Shown here: piece after piece, positions 7,708 through 16,105 of the stretch
Layout of the letters: every line of letters starts with the position of its first letter
Position numbering within the stretch: the first letter of the stretch is position 1
Assembly: GCA_016703545.1 (NCBI GenBank)
Contig: JADJBX010000005.1
Location: forward strand, 248,001 to 312,000
Reading direction: 5' to 3'
Source of the DNA: Candidatus Amarobacillus elongatus
Lineage (GTDB): Bacteria; Chloroflexota; Dehalococcoidia; Tepidiformales; Tepidiformaceae
Length of the DNA stretch: 64,000 nt
Program-made: the position numbers and the translations under genes
Notes under the pieces: generated by a model
Told to the model about the DNA's origin: nothing
Seen by the model: only the letters and a program-made list of their open reading frames with translations
Database searches by the model: none

Positions 7708-9243
7708 CTACGACCCACGGAAGACCTGGACGCGGACGTCGAAGGCGGGCAGCCCCGCGGGCGTCACGCGGATGAGTCCCTCGTAGGTGCCGGCCGCTGC
7801 CGGTGGGCTCGCCGTAAACCAGATAGTGACGTTGCCGCTGGGCGGGACGACGTTGGAGGCGGGCGGGTCGACGGTGATCCACTCGGTGAGGCTCGCGACG
7901 GCGAAGGTGACCGAGTCGCAGCCGAAGTTGAACAGCGTAACGGGGGAGGGGATGCCCGGCGCGGCGCCGACGAGGGACGTGTTCGGGGAGAGCGAGGGCG
8001 CGCAGACCGTGGGGGTGGGGGGCACGGCGGTAGCGGTGGGCGGCACCGGGGTACGCGTGGGCGGGACCGGCGTGGCCGTGGCCACGGGCGCGGTCGGGGT
8101 TGGGGTTGCGGTAGACGAAGCCGTGGCGGTGGGCGAAGGCGAGGCCGCGCGCGTGGCCGTGCCGGTGGCGCTTGCGGCGCCCGCGGGGGCGGAAGCGCTG
8201 GCGGACGGCGACGCCGTCGCCGTGCGGGTGGGGGTGGGCGGCGGCGGCGTGGGCGTAATCACCGTGACCTGGACCACCTGCGCGGGCGTATCCGAGGCGG
8301 CGGGGAGGATGACGGGGGCGCTGATGCTGCGGTCGCGGGTGAGCGCGATGGGGCTCACCGGGAGCAGGAGCGCCGCCGCGAGGCCGCCGGCGGCCACGCA
8401 GAGCGGCGCGGCCCACGCGAGGCCGCGGCGGCGGAGCGTGGGCGCGAGGGGGGCGGCTTCGCCGTCGGTGGGCACGGCCCCCGGCCACTGCCCCTTGAGG
8501 CGGGCGAGGATGGCGGCCGCCGTCGCGGCATCCGGGGGGATGGTGGCGAGCGCGGCGACGACGGTCAGCGGCGGGAGGAGGCGATCGCCGCGGCGGCGGC
8601 AGCGGGAACAGCCGCGGACGTGGTCGAAGGCGGCGGTACGGATATCGCGCCAGTGGACCCCGCCGGTAGATTCGCGGGCGAGGATGGCGGCGAGATCGGG
8701 GCAGGACTGGGCGAGGCCGGCCAGCTTCAATCGCTCCTCGCCCATGGAGCGGAGGCGGCCGAGGAGCGGGCCCCCGCTGCCCGCACTCATGCCCGCGGCC
8801 GCGGCGAGCTCCTTCGCACCGAAGCCGTGCCGGACCGCCAGCAGGAGGAGCGAGCGCTGGGCCAGCGGGATCTGGCCGAGTCCGGCGTGCACGCCCGGGG
8901 CCATGCTCGCCGCCACGCGTTCGTCGTGTTCGAGCGGGACCAGCCCCTCGTCGATGGGGGCGGCGGCGGGCACGGCTTCGACGCGCTCGGGGAGGCGTTC
9001 GAGAGCGACATCGCGGACGAGCGTGAGGAGCCAGGCGCGGGCGTCGCGGGTGCTGGTCTCGAGGGTGTTCATGGCGCGGCGGAGGGCGAAGACGGCCACG
9101 GAGGCCGCCTTCGCGGGGTCGGGCGTGAGGTGGGCGGCGAAGTCGTAGAGCTCGGGGAGATGGCGTTCCGCGAGGGCGTGGAACGCTGCCTCGTCGCCGC
9201 CGCGAGCCCGTGCGAGCAGGGTGTCGTCAGGTTCTTCGCGCAT
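7708..9243 (-). CDS. Sigma-like / zinc anti-sigma motif / TM / BACON fusion protein
   Basis: 511 aa. Residues 5-85 look like ECF sigma region 2 (ending in WLLTLVRDVALERL) and 115-172 like region 4 with a helix-turn-helix. Residues 208-215 are HVRGCSRC, the HX3CX2C zinc motif of ZAS anti-sigma factors. One membrane helix is at about 275-297. A Thr/Pro/Ala-rich stalk runs from 325 to 412, and a BACON-like beta domain fills 413-511. The topology puts the sigma and zinc parts inside and the BACON domain outside. The acidic core-binding motif of region 2 is poorly kept, so the sigma part may be degenerate. Starts with ATG in MREEPDDTLL. It stands alone on its strand with no separate anti-sigma gene beside it. 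Function is inferred from architecture. Confidence 0.75.
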   Translation of the reverse strand: MREEPDDTLLARARGGDEAAFHALAERHLPELYDFAAHLTPDPAKAASVAVFALRRAMNTLETSTRDARAWLLTLVRDVALERLPERVEAVPAAAPIDEGLVPLEHDERVAASMAPGVHAGLGQIPLAQRSLLLLAVRHGFGAKELAAAAGMSAGSGGPLLGRLRSMGEERLKLAGLAQSCPDLAAILARESTGGVHWRDIRTAAFDHVRGCSRCRRRGDRLLPPLTVVAALATIPPDAATAAAILARLKGQWPGAVPTDGEAAPLAPTLRRRGLAWAAPLCVAAGGLAAALLLPVSPIALTRDRSISAPVILPAASDTPAQVVQVTVITPTPPPPTPTRTATASPSASASAPAGAASATGTATRAASPSPTATASSTATPTPTAPVATATPVPPTRTPVPPTATAVPPTPTVCAPSLSPNTSLVGAAPGIPSPVTLFNFGCDSVTFAVASLTEWITVDPPASNVVPPSGNVTIWFTASPPAAAGTYEGLIRVTPAGLPAFDVRVQVFRGS

Positions 9244-9338
9244 AGCCCGCCGCCCGGCTCCCGCAAGCCGGACCCCTGCATGCTAACGCCGCGGGGCCCG
9301 GATTGGTTTCGAAATGGCGACGCGTGCCCCCGGCGCGC

Positions 9339-10193
9339 TCAGCCGGCCGCGCCGAACGCTTTGGCGAAGCGGGCCTGGCGCTCCTCCGGGGTGCCTTCGC
9401 GGTTGCCGAAGACACCGCCGGGCTGAAGGGTGAGGCCGCCATCGACGACGATCGCCTGGCCGGTGACGAAGCTGGAGGCATCGCTCGCGAGCCAGAGGGC
9501 GGCCTCGGCGATATCGCCGGGGAGGCCGGCGCGGCGGACGGGCTGGTTCGCGGCGAACGCCTGCTTCATCGGCTCGACCGTGAGGTCTGCCTGCTCGGCG
9601 GTGAGGCCCATGGCCTTGCCGAAGATGGGGGTGGCGATGGCACCGGGGCAGATGGCGTTGATGCGCAGGCCGAGGGGGCCGAGTTCGACCGCGGTCGTCT
9701 TCGTGATGTGGATGATGGCGGCCTTGGCGGCGCTGTAGACGTGGGGGCCGTAGATCGCGCCGACGCCGGCGACGCTGGCGGTGCTGACGATGCTGCCGCT
9801 GCCCTGGGGCTTCATGACGCGGACGGCGTGCTTGATGCCGCAGACCACGCCACGGAACAGCACGGCCATGGTCTGGTCGAAGGCGGCCATGTCGAGCTCA
9901 TCGATGGGGCCGGACACGCCGGGGAAGCCGGCGTTGTTGTACATGCAATCGAGGCGGCCGAACTTGCGGACGGCGGTGTCGATGGCGTTCGCGACCTGGT
10001 CCTCCTGGGTCACGTCGGCGTGGACGTAGGTGGTGTTCGTACCCAGTTCCTCGGCGAGCTTCTCGCCGCGCGCATCCTGCACATCGGCGATGACGACGCG
10101 CGCGCCTTCGGCCGCGAAGAGGCGGACGGTGCCTTCGCCAATGCCGCTCGCGCCGCCCGTGATGACGGCCACCCTGTCTTGCAATCGTGCCAT
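9339..10193 (-). CDS. SDR family oxidoreductase
   Basis: 284 aa classical short-chain dehydrogenase. The cofactor motif GGASGIGEG is near residue 14, NNAG near 90, the catalytic Ser is in SIVSTASVAG and the YxxxK motif is YSAAK. An acidic residue after the second strand (IADVQD) favours NAD over NADP. The substrate is unknown. The start is placed at ATG 10193 (MARLQDRVAVITGG); the frame stays open upstream but codes nothing SDR-like there. A TACACT box lies about 38 nt upstream. The neighbouring EEP-fold frame overlaps the first 184 nt of this gene. Confidence 0.88.
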   Translation of the reverse strand: MARLQDRVAVITGGASGIGEGTVRLFAAEGARVVIADVQDARGEKLAEELGTNTTYVHADVTQEDQVANAIDTAVRKFGRLDCMYNNAGFPGVSGPIDELDMAAFDQTMAVLFRGVVCGIKHAVRVMKPQGSGSIVSTASVAGVGAIYGPHVYSAAKAAIIHITKTTAVELGPLGLRINAICPGAIATPIFGKAMGLTAEQADLTVEPMKQAFAANQPVRRAGLPGDIAEAALWLASDASSFVTGQAIVVDGGLTLQPGGVFGNREGTPEERQARFAKAFGAAG

Positions 10194-11311
10194 GTTCGGC
10201 CCTGTCGCCGGAAGGAATGCGCGGGAGTGTACCGGACGCGGGGCCAGCGTGACTCGGGGACGGCGGGGTTCGCGTAGCCGGCGAGCGGGAAGGTGGCGAA
10301 CAGGCCGTTGTGGTCGCTCGCGTAGATGACGGTGCCATCGGGGCGGGTGACGGGCTGGTCGGCGAAGAGGGCCACGGAGGCCGGGGTCCAGCGGGCGGTC
10401 ATGAGGTAATCCGTGCGCGTCTTGAGGGGGGGCTGCTGGCCGAGTGGGGTTTCGCGGCAGCAGGTGCCGAGCTGGAGCTTGTATCCCGCTTCGTGCAGAC
10501 CGAGGCCCGGGTAGAGGTCGTAGGTGGATTCGCCGAGGGGGTCGCTGCCGCCGGCCATGACGACGGTGGGGCCCTTGCCGCGGGTGGCCTCGATCCAGGC
10601 GGCGAAATCCGACGCCTGCGCGCGACGGGTGCGGTCGCCGCCACCGGTGAGGTGGGTGACGTATACGTCGACTTCGCCCACGGGCTCGGGGACGCCGAGG
10701 ACGACGTGGAGGCCGACGCGCTGCTCGCCGGGCTCGCCGGTCCTGGGATTCAGCGCGCGGGTTTCGCCGCGAAGGATCTTGTAGCGGCTGAGGATGAGCT
10801 CGCCCTCTTCGAAGCCGAGCTGCTTGACGAGGCTGTCGCTCTGTTCGCGCGACTGGCCGGGGTACCAGGGGTTGGCGCGGGCGTAGAAGAACTCCATCTT
10901 CAACTCCTTCGCCAGGCGGGAGATGGAGCTGCCGTGTTCCTTCGTCCAGCTCGCCTCGTTGAAGGCGATGAGGTCGGGGTTCAGTTCCTTGAGCTGGCCG
11001 ATGATCGCGTCGATGCGGTCGTCGTAGGTTTCGCCCGTGAGGACGTTGTTCGCGTCGGAGCTGATTGGGGCCTGCAGATTGATGAAGGCGATTTTGAAGT
11101 CGGCGGGCGGCGGCGGCTCGACCGTGGGGGAGCTGGCGTCCGGGGTGGGCGTGGCGGCGGGGGTGGGGGTGCGCTCCGGGTAGACGCCGTTGCCGTTGCC
11201 GCCACCGCAGGCGCCGAGAAGGAGCACGAACAGAACCGCGAACGCGAGGAGTGTGCGGCGGGAACGGGGTTCTTGACACCGCTCCGGGCGGAGCGTTTCA
11301 CTTGAGGACAA
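10010..11311 (-). CDS. Endonuclease/exonuclease/phosphatase-fold lipoprotein
   Basis: About 433 aa if begun at TTG 11311; no ATG or GTG lies close to the signal peptide. The lipobox is LLLGAC after a hydrophobic stretch, followed by a Thr/Pro linker, then an EEP (DNase I-like) domain from FKIAFINLQ. Recognisable motifs are the metal-site Glu in FNEAS, His in VYVTHL and SDH near the domain end. The usual GDFN motif is weak (AGGSDPLG), so activity is uncertain. After the domain the frame has no stop and runs 184 nt into the SDR gene to 10010, which is unusual and may reflect a sequence error. Likely exported and lipid-anchored. Divergent from the ileS T-box leader. Confidence 0.7.
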   Translation of the reverse strand: MSSSETLRPERCQEPRSRRTLLAFAVLFVLLLGACGGGNGNGVYPERTPTPAATPTPDASSPTVEPPPPADFKIAFINLQAPISSDANNVLTGETYDDRIDAIIGQLKELNPDLIAFNEASWTKEHGSSISRLAKELKMEFFYARANPWYPGQSREQSDSLVKQLGFEEGELILSRYKILRGETRALNPRTGEPGEQRVGLHVVLGVPEPVGEVDVYVTHLTGGGDRTRRAQASDFAAWIEATRGKGPTVVMAGGSDPLGESTYDLYPGLGLHEAGYKLQLGTCCRETPLGQQPPLKTRTDYLMTARWTPASVALFADQPVTRPDGTVIYASDHNGLFATFPLAGYANPAVPESRWPRVRYTPAHSFRRQGRTWHDCKTGWPSSRAARAALAKAPSASSRPKARASSSPMCRMRAARSSPRNWVRTPPTSTPT

Positions 11312-11319
11312 AGGCGACG

Positions 11320-11590
11320 ACGGAGACGAGTAGCTTCGATGCTGCCGCACAGCGAGCCCCGGGTGGTGCGAGGGGGCGCGGCGGGACGGGGCGAAGATCA
11401 CTCCCGAGCTTCCCGTTGAACGCGCGGCGCGAGCCGTGCCAGTAAGCCGGGACGGAGGCCCACCGTTATGCGGGGCAGGGGCGTGATGGCGCTCCGAGGA
11501 GTGCCCGCCGGAAGCGGCGGGAATCAGGGTGGTACCGCGGGCCCGCACGCTCGTCCCTGGCCGTTCCGGGGCGAGCGTTTTTTCTTGTGC
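11320..11590 (+). promoter_or_regulatory. T-box leader of ileS (tRNA-Ile sensing)
   Basis: The T-box core AGGGTGGTACCGCGG is at 11526-11540. It is followed by a terminator hairpin (about 11548-11576) and a T-run at 11578-11583. Stem I lies at about 11325-11420, with a GAAG-ATC-A specifier context; the codon ATC at 11397-11399 matches tRNA-Ile(GAU). Uncharged tRNA-Ile should stabilise the antiterminator and allow ileS transcription. The leader ends about 100 nt before the ileS start. Exact 5' boundary is estimated. Confidence 0.87.
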
Positions 11591-11690
11591 CCGGAACGGG
11601 TGACGTGCGCGCATCATCTCGTCATACGGTACGGCACAGGCGGCGTGCTGGTCTTCCGTATCGACGCCATCGAGGCGACGGAGGGCGCGA

Positions 11691-14600
11691 ATGTTCCGGG
11701 CAGTGGACCCCAAGGTAAGTTTCCCGCAGCTCGAAGAGGGCGTGCTCGCCTTCTGGCAGCAGCACGACGTGTTCAAGCGCAGCATCGATGAGCGGCCCGC
11801 GGACCGGCAGTTCATCTTCTACGAGGGCCCTCCGACGGCGAACGCGCGGCCGGGCATCCACCACGTGCTCGCGCGCGTGTTCAAGGACCTCATCCCGCGG
11901 TACAAGACGATGCGCGGGTACCGCGTGCCGCGAAAAGCGGGCTGGGATACGCACGGCCTGCCGGTCGAACTCGAGATCGAGAAGGAACTCAACCTCCAGT
12001 CCAAGCCGGAGATCGAGGCGTTCGGTATTGCCGAGTTCAACGAGCGCTGCAAGGCGAGCGTCAGCCGCTACATCGACGAGTGGACGCGGCTGAGCGAGCG
12101 GATTGCGTACTGGGCGGACCTCGAACACCCGTACGTGACCTGGCACAACGAGTACATCGAAAGCTGCTGGTGGATCTTCAAGCGGCTGTGGGACGCGGGG
12201 CTGGTGTACCAGGACTACCGCGTGACGCCCCACTGTCCGCGCTGCGGCACGAGCCTCAGCGACCACGAAGTCGCCCAGGGGTACGAAGACGACGTGCCGG
12301 ACCCCAGCGTGTTCGTGAAGTTCCGGGTGGAGAGCTCGGAGTTCGCGCGGGAGGTGCCGGGAAGCGGCCCCATCTTCCTCGTCGCGTGGACGACGACGCC
12401 ATGGACGCTGCCCGGCAACGTGGCGCTGGCGGTCAAGGAAGACGCCGACTACGGCGTGTACGAGGTCGAGGGCGAGCGGCTGGTGCTGGCATCGGCGCTG
12501 GCGGAGCGCGTGCTCGGCGAAGGCGCGGCGGCCGTGGGCAGCCTGCGCGGACCGGAGCTCGTGGGCGTGCGCTACGAGCCACTCTACCGGCCCGAACTGC
12601 TGGGCGTCGGGGTGATGCGCTTCGACCACGAGGGCCGGCTGCGGGCCATCGCGGCGGAGGAAGCCGCGGGTCAGCGGCGGGTCGTGACGGCGGAGTATGT
12701 CTCGCTGGATGACGGTTCCGGCATCGTGCATACGGCGCCCGCGTTCGGCGCCGAGGACTTCGAGGAAGGCAAGGAGTACGGCCTGCTCTTCGCCCAGCCG
12801 ATCGACCTTCGGGGGCTGATGGCGGAGGGGCTGCCGGGCGCGGGCAAGTTCGCCAAGCAGGCGGACCGGGATGTGGTGAAGGACCTCACGGACCGCGGGC
12901 TGATGGTGAAGAGCGGGACGATCAAGCACACGTACCCGTTCTGCTGGCGCTGCAAGACGCCGCTGCTCTACTACGCGAAGCCGAGCTGGTACATCCGTAC
13001 GACGAAGCAGCGCGAGGCGCTGACGGCCGGGAACGAGCGGATCAACTGGTACCCGGGGCACATCAAGCATGGGCGCTTCGGGAACTGGCTCGAAAACAAC
13101 ATCGACTGGGCGGTGAGCCGCGAGCGGTACTGGGGGACGCCACTGCCGTTCTGGCGGTGTACCTCGTGCGGGGCGGACGCCTGCGCGGGTTCGAAGGCGG
13201 AGGTGGTGGAGCGCGCCGTGGACCGCGCGAAGGCGGAGGCGCTGGACGACCTGCACCGGCCGTACATCGACGACATCGCCCTTCGCTGCGACTGCGGGGG
13301 CGAAATGAAGCGCGTGCCGGAGGTCGCGGACGCGTGGTTCGATAGCGGTGCGATGCCGTACGCGCAGTGGGGGTACCCGTACGAAAACGCGGAGGCGTTC
13401 GACCGCGCTTTCCCGGCGGACTTCATCTGTGAGGCCATCGACCAGACGCGGGGCTGGTTCTACACGCTGCATGCGGAGGCGACGCTGCTGCGGGCGGTGG
13501 AGGCGGTCCCGGAGGGGATCGCGTACCGGAACGTCATCTGCCTCGGGCACATGCAGGACGAGAAGGGCCAGAAGATGTCGAAGAGCCGGGGCAACGTGGT
13601 CGTGCCCTGGGACATCCTCGACCGTTTCGGGGCCGACGCGACGCGCTGGTACATGTTCTCGGCCGGCTTCGCGCGGACAAGCGGACGCTTCGGTGCGGGG
13701 CTGGTGGAGGAGGGGCTGCGGCGCTTCCTGCTCACGCTCTGGAACACGTACAGCTTCTTCGTCAGCTACGCGAACATCGACGGCGTGGACCCGCGGCGGC
13801 GCCCGGGAGGCACACTGCCGGAGATCGACCGCTGGCTGCTGAGCGAACTGAACGTGCTCGTCACGCGCGTCACGGAGGAGCTGGAAGGGTACGACCCGAC
13901 GGACGCGGCGCGGGCCATCGACGGGTTCGTGGACGACCTTTCGAACTGGTACGTGCGGCGCAGCCGCAGGCGGTTCTGGCGCGGCGTGAGTGAAAGCGAC
14001 AGCGACAAGCAGGCGGCGTACTGGACGCTCTACACGGCACTGGTGACGCTGACGAAGCTGATCGCGCCGTTCACGCCATTCGTGGCCGAGGAGCTCTGGC
14101 AGAACCTGGTGCGTTCCATCGACCCCGAGGCGCCCGTCAGCGTGCACCTGGCGGAGTGGCCGGAGGCCGACGCGTCGTTCATCGACGAATCGCTGAACGC
14201 GGAGACGCAGCTGGTGAAGCGGGTGTGCTCGCTCGGCCGGGCGGCGCGGGCGAAGGCGCAGATCAAGGTGCGCCAGCCGGTCGCCGAGGTGCTGGCGAAG
14301 GCCCGGAACGCGGAGGAGGCGAACGCGCTCCGCAAGAACGAACAGCTGGTGCTCGAGGAGCTGAACGCGAAGACGTTGACGCTGCTCGAGGACGAGACCG
14401 CCGTCCTGCGGTACGACGTGAAGCCGAACCTGCCCGTTCTCGGGCGCAAGTACGGGGCGGGCGTGGCCGCCATCCGGGCGGGTCTGGCACAGTTCGACCC
14501 GGCGGTCATCGCCGCCGAGGTGAAGCGCGGCGCCGCGATCGAGGTCGCGGGGTTCGCGCTGGACGCCGAGGACATCCTCCTGCAGGCGCAGGACACCGCG

Positions 14601-15056
14601 GGCTACGCGGCGGCGGCGGACGCGGGCGTGACGGTCGCGATCACGACGGCGCTGAAGCCGGAGCTGGAGGATGAGGGGCTGGCGCGCGAAATCGTGCGGC
14701 GGGTCCAGGATATGCGGCGCGAAGCGGGATTCGATCTCGCGGACCGGATCACCCTCTGGTACCGGGGCACGGAGGACGTGGAGCGGATCATGCGGTCGCA
14801 CGGGGCGTACATCCAGGGCGAGACGCTGACAACGGAAGCGATCTCCGGCCACGCGCCCGAAGACGCACACGTCGCTCCCCACGACCTGGAGGGGGCGAGC
14901 GTGACGCTGGGGTGCGCCGGAACGGGTAATGGCGCCGACGGCGCCGGAGAAAAGAGAAACGAGAAACGAGAAAAGTGGAGATGCCCCTGGCTCAGCGCAG
15001 GGCGGGGGCGACGCGGGCGAGGGCGAGGGAGGCGGCGTGGCGGAGGTCGTCGGTGA
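11691..15056 (+). CDS. ileS: Isoleucyl-tRNA synthetase
   Basis: Class I synthetase that charges tRNA-Ile in the cytoplasm. The HIGH-like motif is ARPGIHH near residue 48 and KMSKS is in GQKMSKSRGN. Zinc-type cysteine pairs occur in CPRCGTS and CWRCKTP, and an anticodon-binding domain follows. The layout resembles the large IleS2-like group. As read, the frame runs to 15056 and ends in a Gly/Arg-rich tail overlapping udgX by 65 nt. Adding one G to the GGGG run at 14909-14912 would give an ending VTLGVRRNG with a stop at 14927-14929 and remove the overlap, so the true end is probably 14929. Controlled by the upstream T-box. Confidence 0.94.
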   Translation: MFRAVDPKVSFPQLEEGVLAFWQQHDVFKRSIDERPADRQFIFYEGPPTANARPGIHHVLARVFKDLIPRYKTMRGYRVPRKAGWDTHGLPVELEIEKELNLQSKPEIEAFGIAEFNERCKASVSRYIDEWTRLSERIAYWADLEHPYVTWHNEYIESCWWIFKRLWDAGLVYQDYRVTPHCPRCGTSLSDHEVAQGYEDDVPDPSVFVKFRVESSEFAREVPGSGPIFLVAWTTTPWTLPGNVALAVKEDADYGVYEVEGERLVLASALAERVLGEGAAAVGSLRGPELVGVRYEPLYRPELLGVGVMRFDHEGRLRAIAAEEAAGQRRVVTAEYVSLDDGSGIVHTAPAFGAEDFEEGKEYGLLFAQPIDLRGLMAEGLPGAGKFAKQADRDVVKDLTDRGLMVKSGTIKHTYPFCWRCKTPLLYYAKPSWYIRTTKQREALTAGNERINWYPGHIKHGRFGNWLENNIDWAVSRERYWGTPLPFWRCTSCGADACAGSKAEVVERAVDRAKAEALDDLHRPYIDDIALRCDCGGEMKRVPEVADAWFDSGAMPYAQWGYPYENAEAFDRAFPADFICEAIDQTRGWFYTLHAEATLLRAVEAVPEGIAYRNVICLGHMQDEKGQKMSKSRGNVVVPWDILDRFGADATRWYMFSAGFARTSGRFGAGLVEEGLRRFLLTLWNTYSFFVSYANIDGVDPRRRPGGTLPEIDRWLLSELNVLVTRVTEELEGYDPTDAARAIDGFVDDLSNWYVRRSRRRFWRGVSESDSDKQAAYWTLYTALVTLTKLIAPFTPFVAEELWQNLVRSIDPEAPVSVHLAEWPEADASFIDESLNAETQLVKRVCSLGRAARAKAQIKVRQPVAEVLAKARNAEEANALRKNEQLVLEELNAKTLTLLEDETAVLRYDVKPNLPVLGRKYGAGVAAIRAGLAQFDPAVIAAEVKRGAAIEVAGFALDAEDILLQAQDTAGYAAAADAGVTVAITTALKPELEDEGLAREIVRRVQDMRREAGFDLADRITLWYRGTEDVERIMRSHGAYIQGETLTTEAISGHAPEDAHVAPHDLEGASVTLGCAGTGNGADGAGEKRNEKREKWRCPWLSAGRGRRGRGRGRRRGGGRR

Positions 15057-15654
15057 AGGCGGCGCGCTCGGCGGCGCGGCGGGTCTCGTCGTCCATGCGC
15101 AGGATGGCCGAGGGGTGCAGCGTCGCGATCACGGCGTGGCCGGCGGCATCGGCCACGACTTCGCCGCGGTGTTCGGTCAGGCGGAAGGTGCGGCCGAGGA
15201 TCGCCTGCGCGGCGGTCGCGCCCATGGCGACGACGACCGCGGGTTCGATCTCCGCCAGCTCGGCATCGAGCCAGGGGCGGCAGGCGCGCACCTCGCGGGT
15301 ACTCGGGCGCGTGTGGATGCGGCGCTTGCCGCGCGGCTCCCACTTGAAGTGCTTGACCGCATTCGTGATGTAGACCAGGTCGCGGTCGATGCCGGCATCT
15401 TCGAGGCAGCGATCGAGGAGGTGGCCGGCGGGACCGACGAACGGGTGGCCAAGGCGGTCCTCGGCGTCGCCGGGCTGTTCGCCGACAAGGACGAGGCGGG
15501 CGCGGGGATTGCCTTCGCCGAAGACGGTCTGGGTGGCGTGGGTCCAAAGGGTGCAGCCTTCGCAGGTGCGGCTCGCCTCGCGCAGGCTGGCGAGGTCGCG
15601 GCGGGGCGGGAGGAAGGCGGCGGCCGAGGGATCGAGCGATGCGCGGCGAGGCAT
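14992..15654 (-). CDS. udgX: UdgX-type uracil-DNA glycosylase
   Basis: 220 aa member of the uracil-DNA glycosylase superfamily. Motif A is GEQPGDAED (residues 58-66), followed by PFVGPAG. A cysteine in CEGCTLW belongs to the Fe-S cluster seen in family 4 and UdgX enzymes. The R-loop KRRIHTRP (110-117) is the UdgX hallmark: in mycobacterial UdgX the His of KRRIH attacks the abasic sugar and leaves the enzyme covalently bound to uracil-containing DNA. His114 is the equivalent here. The later motif TLHPSAILR completes the site. Its 3' end meets ileS convergently. It is the last gene of a minus-strand run that starts with the universal stress protein. Confidence 0.9.
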   Translation of the reverse strand: MPRRASLDPSAAAFLPPRRDLASLREASRTCEGCTLWTHATQTVFGEGNPRARLVLVGEQPGDAEDRLGHPFVGPAGHLLDRCLEDAGIDRDLVYITNAVKHFKWEPRGKRRIHTRPSTREVRACRPWLDAELAEIEPAVVVAMGATAAQAILGRTFRLTEHRGEVVADAAGHAVIATLHPSAILRMDDETRRAAERAAFTDDLRHAASLALARVAPALR

Positions 15655-15737
15655 GCTTTCAGCATGGCGCTGGCGGGTGTCGAAGGCCGGGAGGGGGGCC
15701 GCGAAGGCGTTACGGGCGCGTTGGGAAGGCCCGGCCT

Positions 15738-16049
15738 TTACCCGATGCGCTCGACGAACACGTCCATGATGCCGCCGCAGATCTTGTCTTCACCGTCGGT
15801 GGGCTCGGTGAGGTTGACGGTGACGATGCGCGCCTTGCCGTCCTCGAGGGTGGTCATCGCTTCCTGCCACACCTCGGCTTCGCCACAACCGCCGCCGATG
15901 GTGCCAAAGAACGTGCCATCGTTGCGGACGACCATCTTCGCGCCCGTCTTGCGGGGGGTGGAGCCGCGGGTGCGGGCGACGGTGGCGAGGACGACGGGTT
16001 CGCCGCGCTCGATGGCGCCCGCGATTTCGCGATAGATCTCTTGCTGCAC
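15738..16049 (-). CDS. XdhC/CoxI-like single-domain protein
   Basis: 103 aa containing only the N-terminal XdhC/CoxI domain. Conserved blocks are VVLATVARTRGSTPRKTG, GTFFGTIGGGCGE and a C-terminal CGG. Full-length XdhC proteins insert or mature the molybdenum cofactor of xanthine or CO dehydrogenases and carry a second Rossmann domain, which is missing here. No molybdoenzyme genes are nearby. GTG start at 16049. It lies between pheA (57 nt upstream) and udgX on the same strand. Confidence 0.8.
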   Translation of the reverse strand: MQQEIYREIAGAIERGEPVVLATVARTRGSTPRKTGAKMVVRNDGTFFGTIGGGCGEAEVWQEAMTTLEDGKARIVTVNLTEPTDGEDKICGGIMDVFVERIG

Positions 16050-16105
16050 GAACGGATCGTTGCGCAGCGCCGGAAGGAACGCAAGCGGAACGCGCGCGGG
16101 GGACG

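Noticed and set aside
11622..14882. A 1086-codon open frame antisense to ileS
   Set aside because: No conserved motif and no ribosome site; ileS is unambiguous on the other strand.
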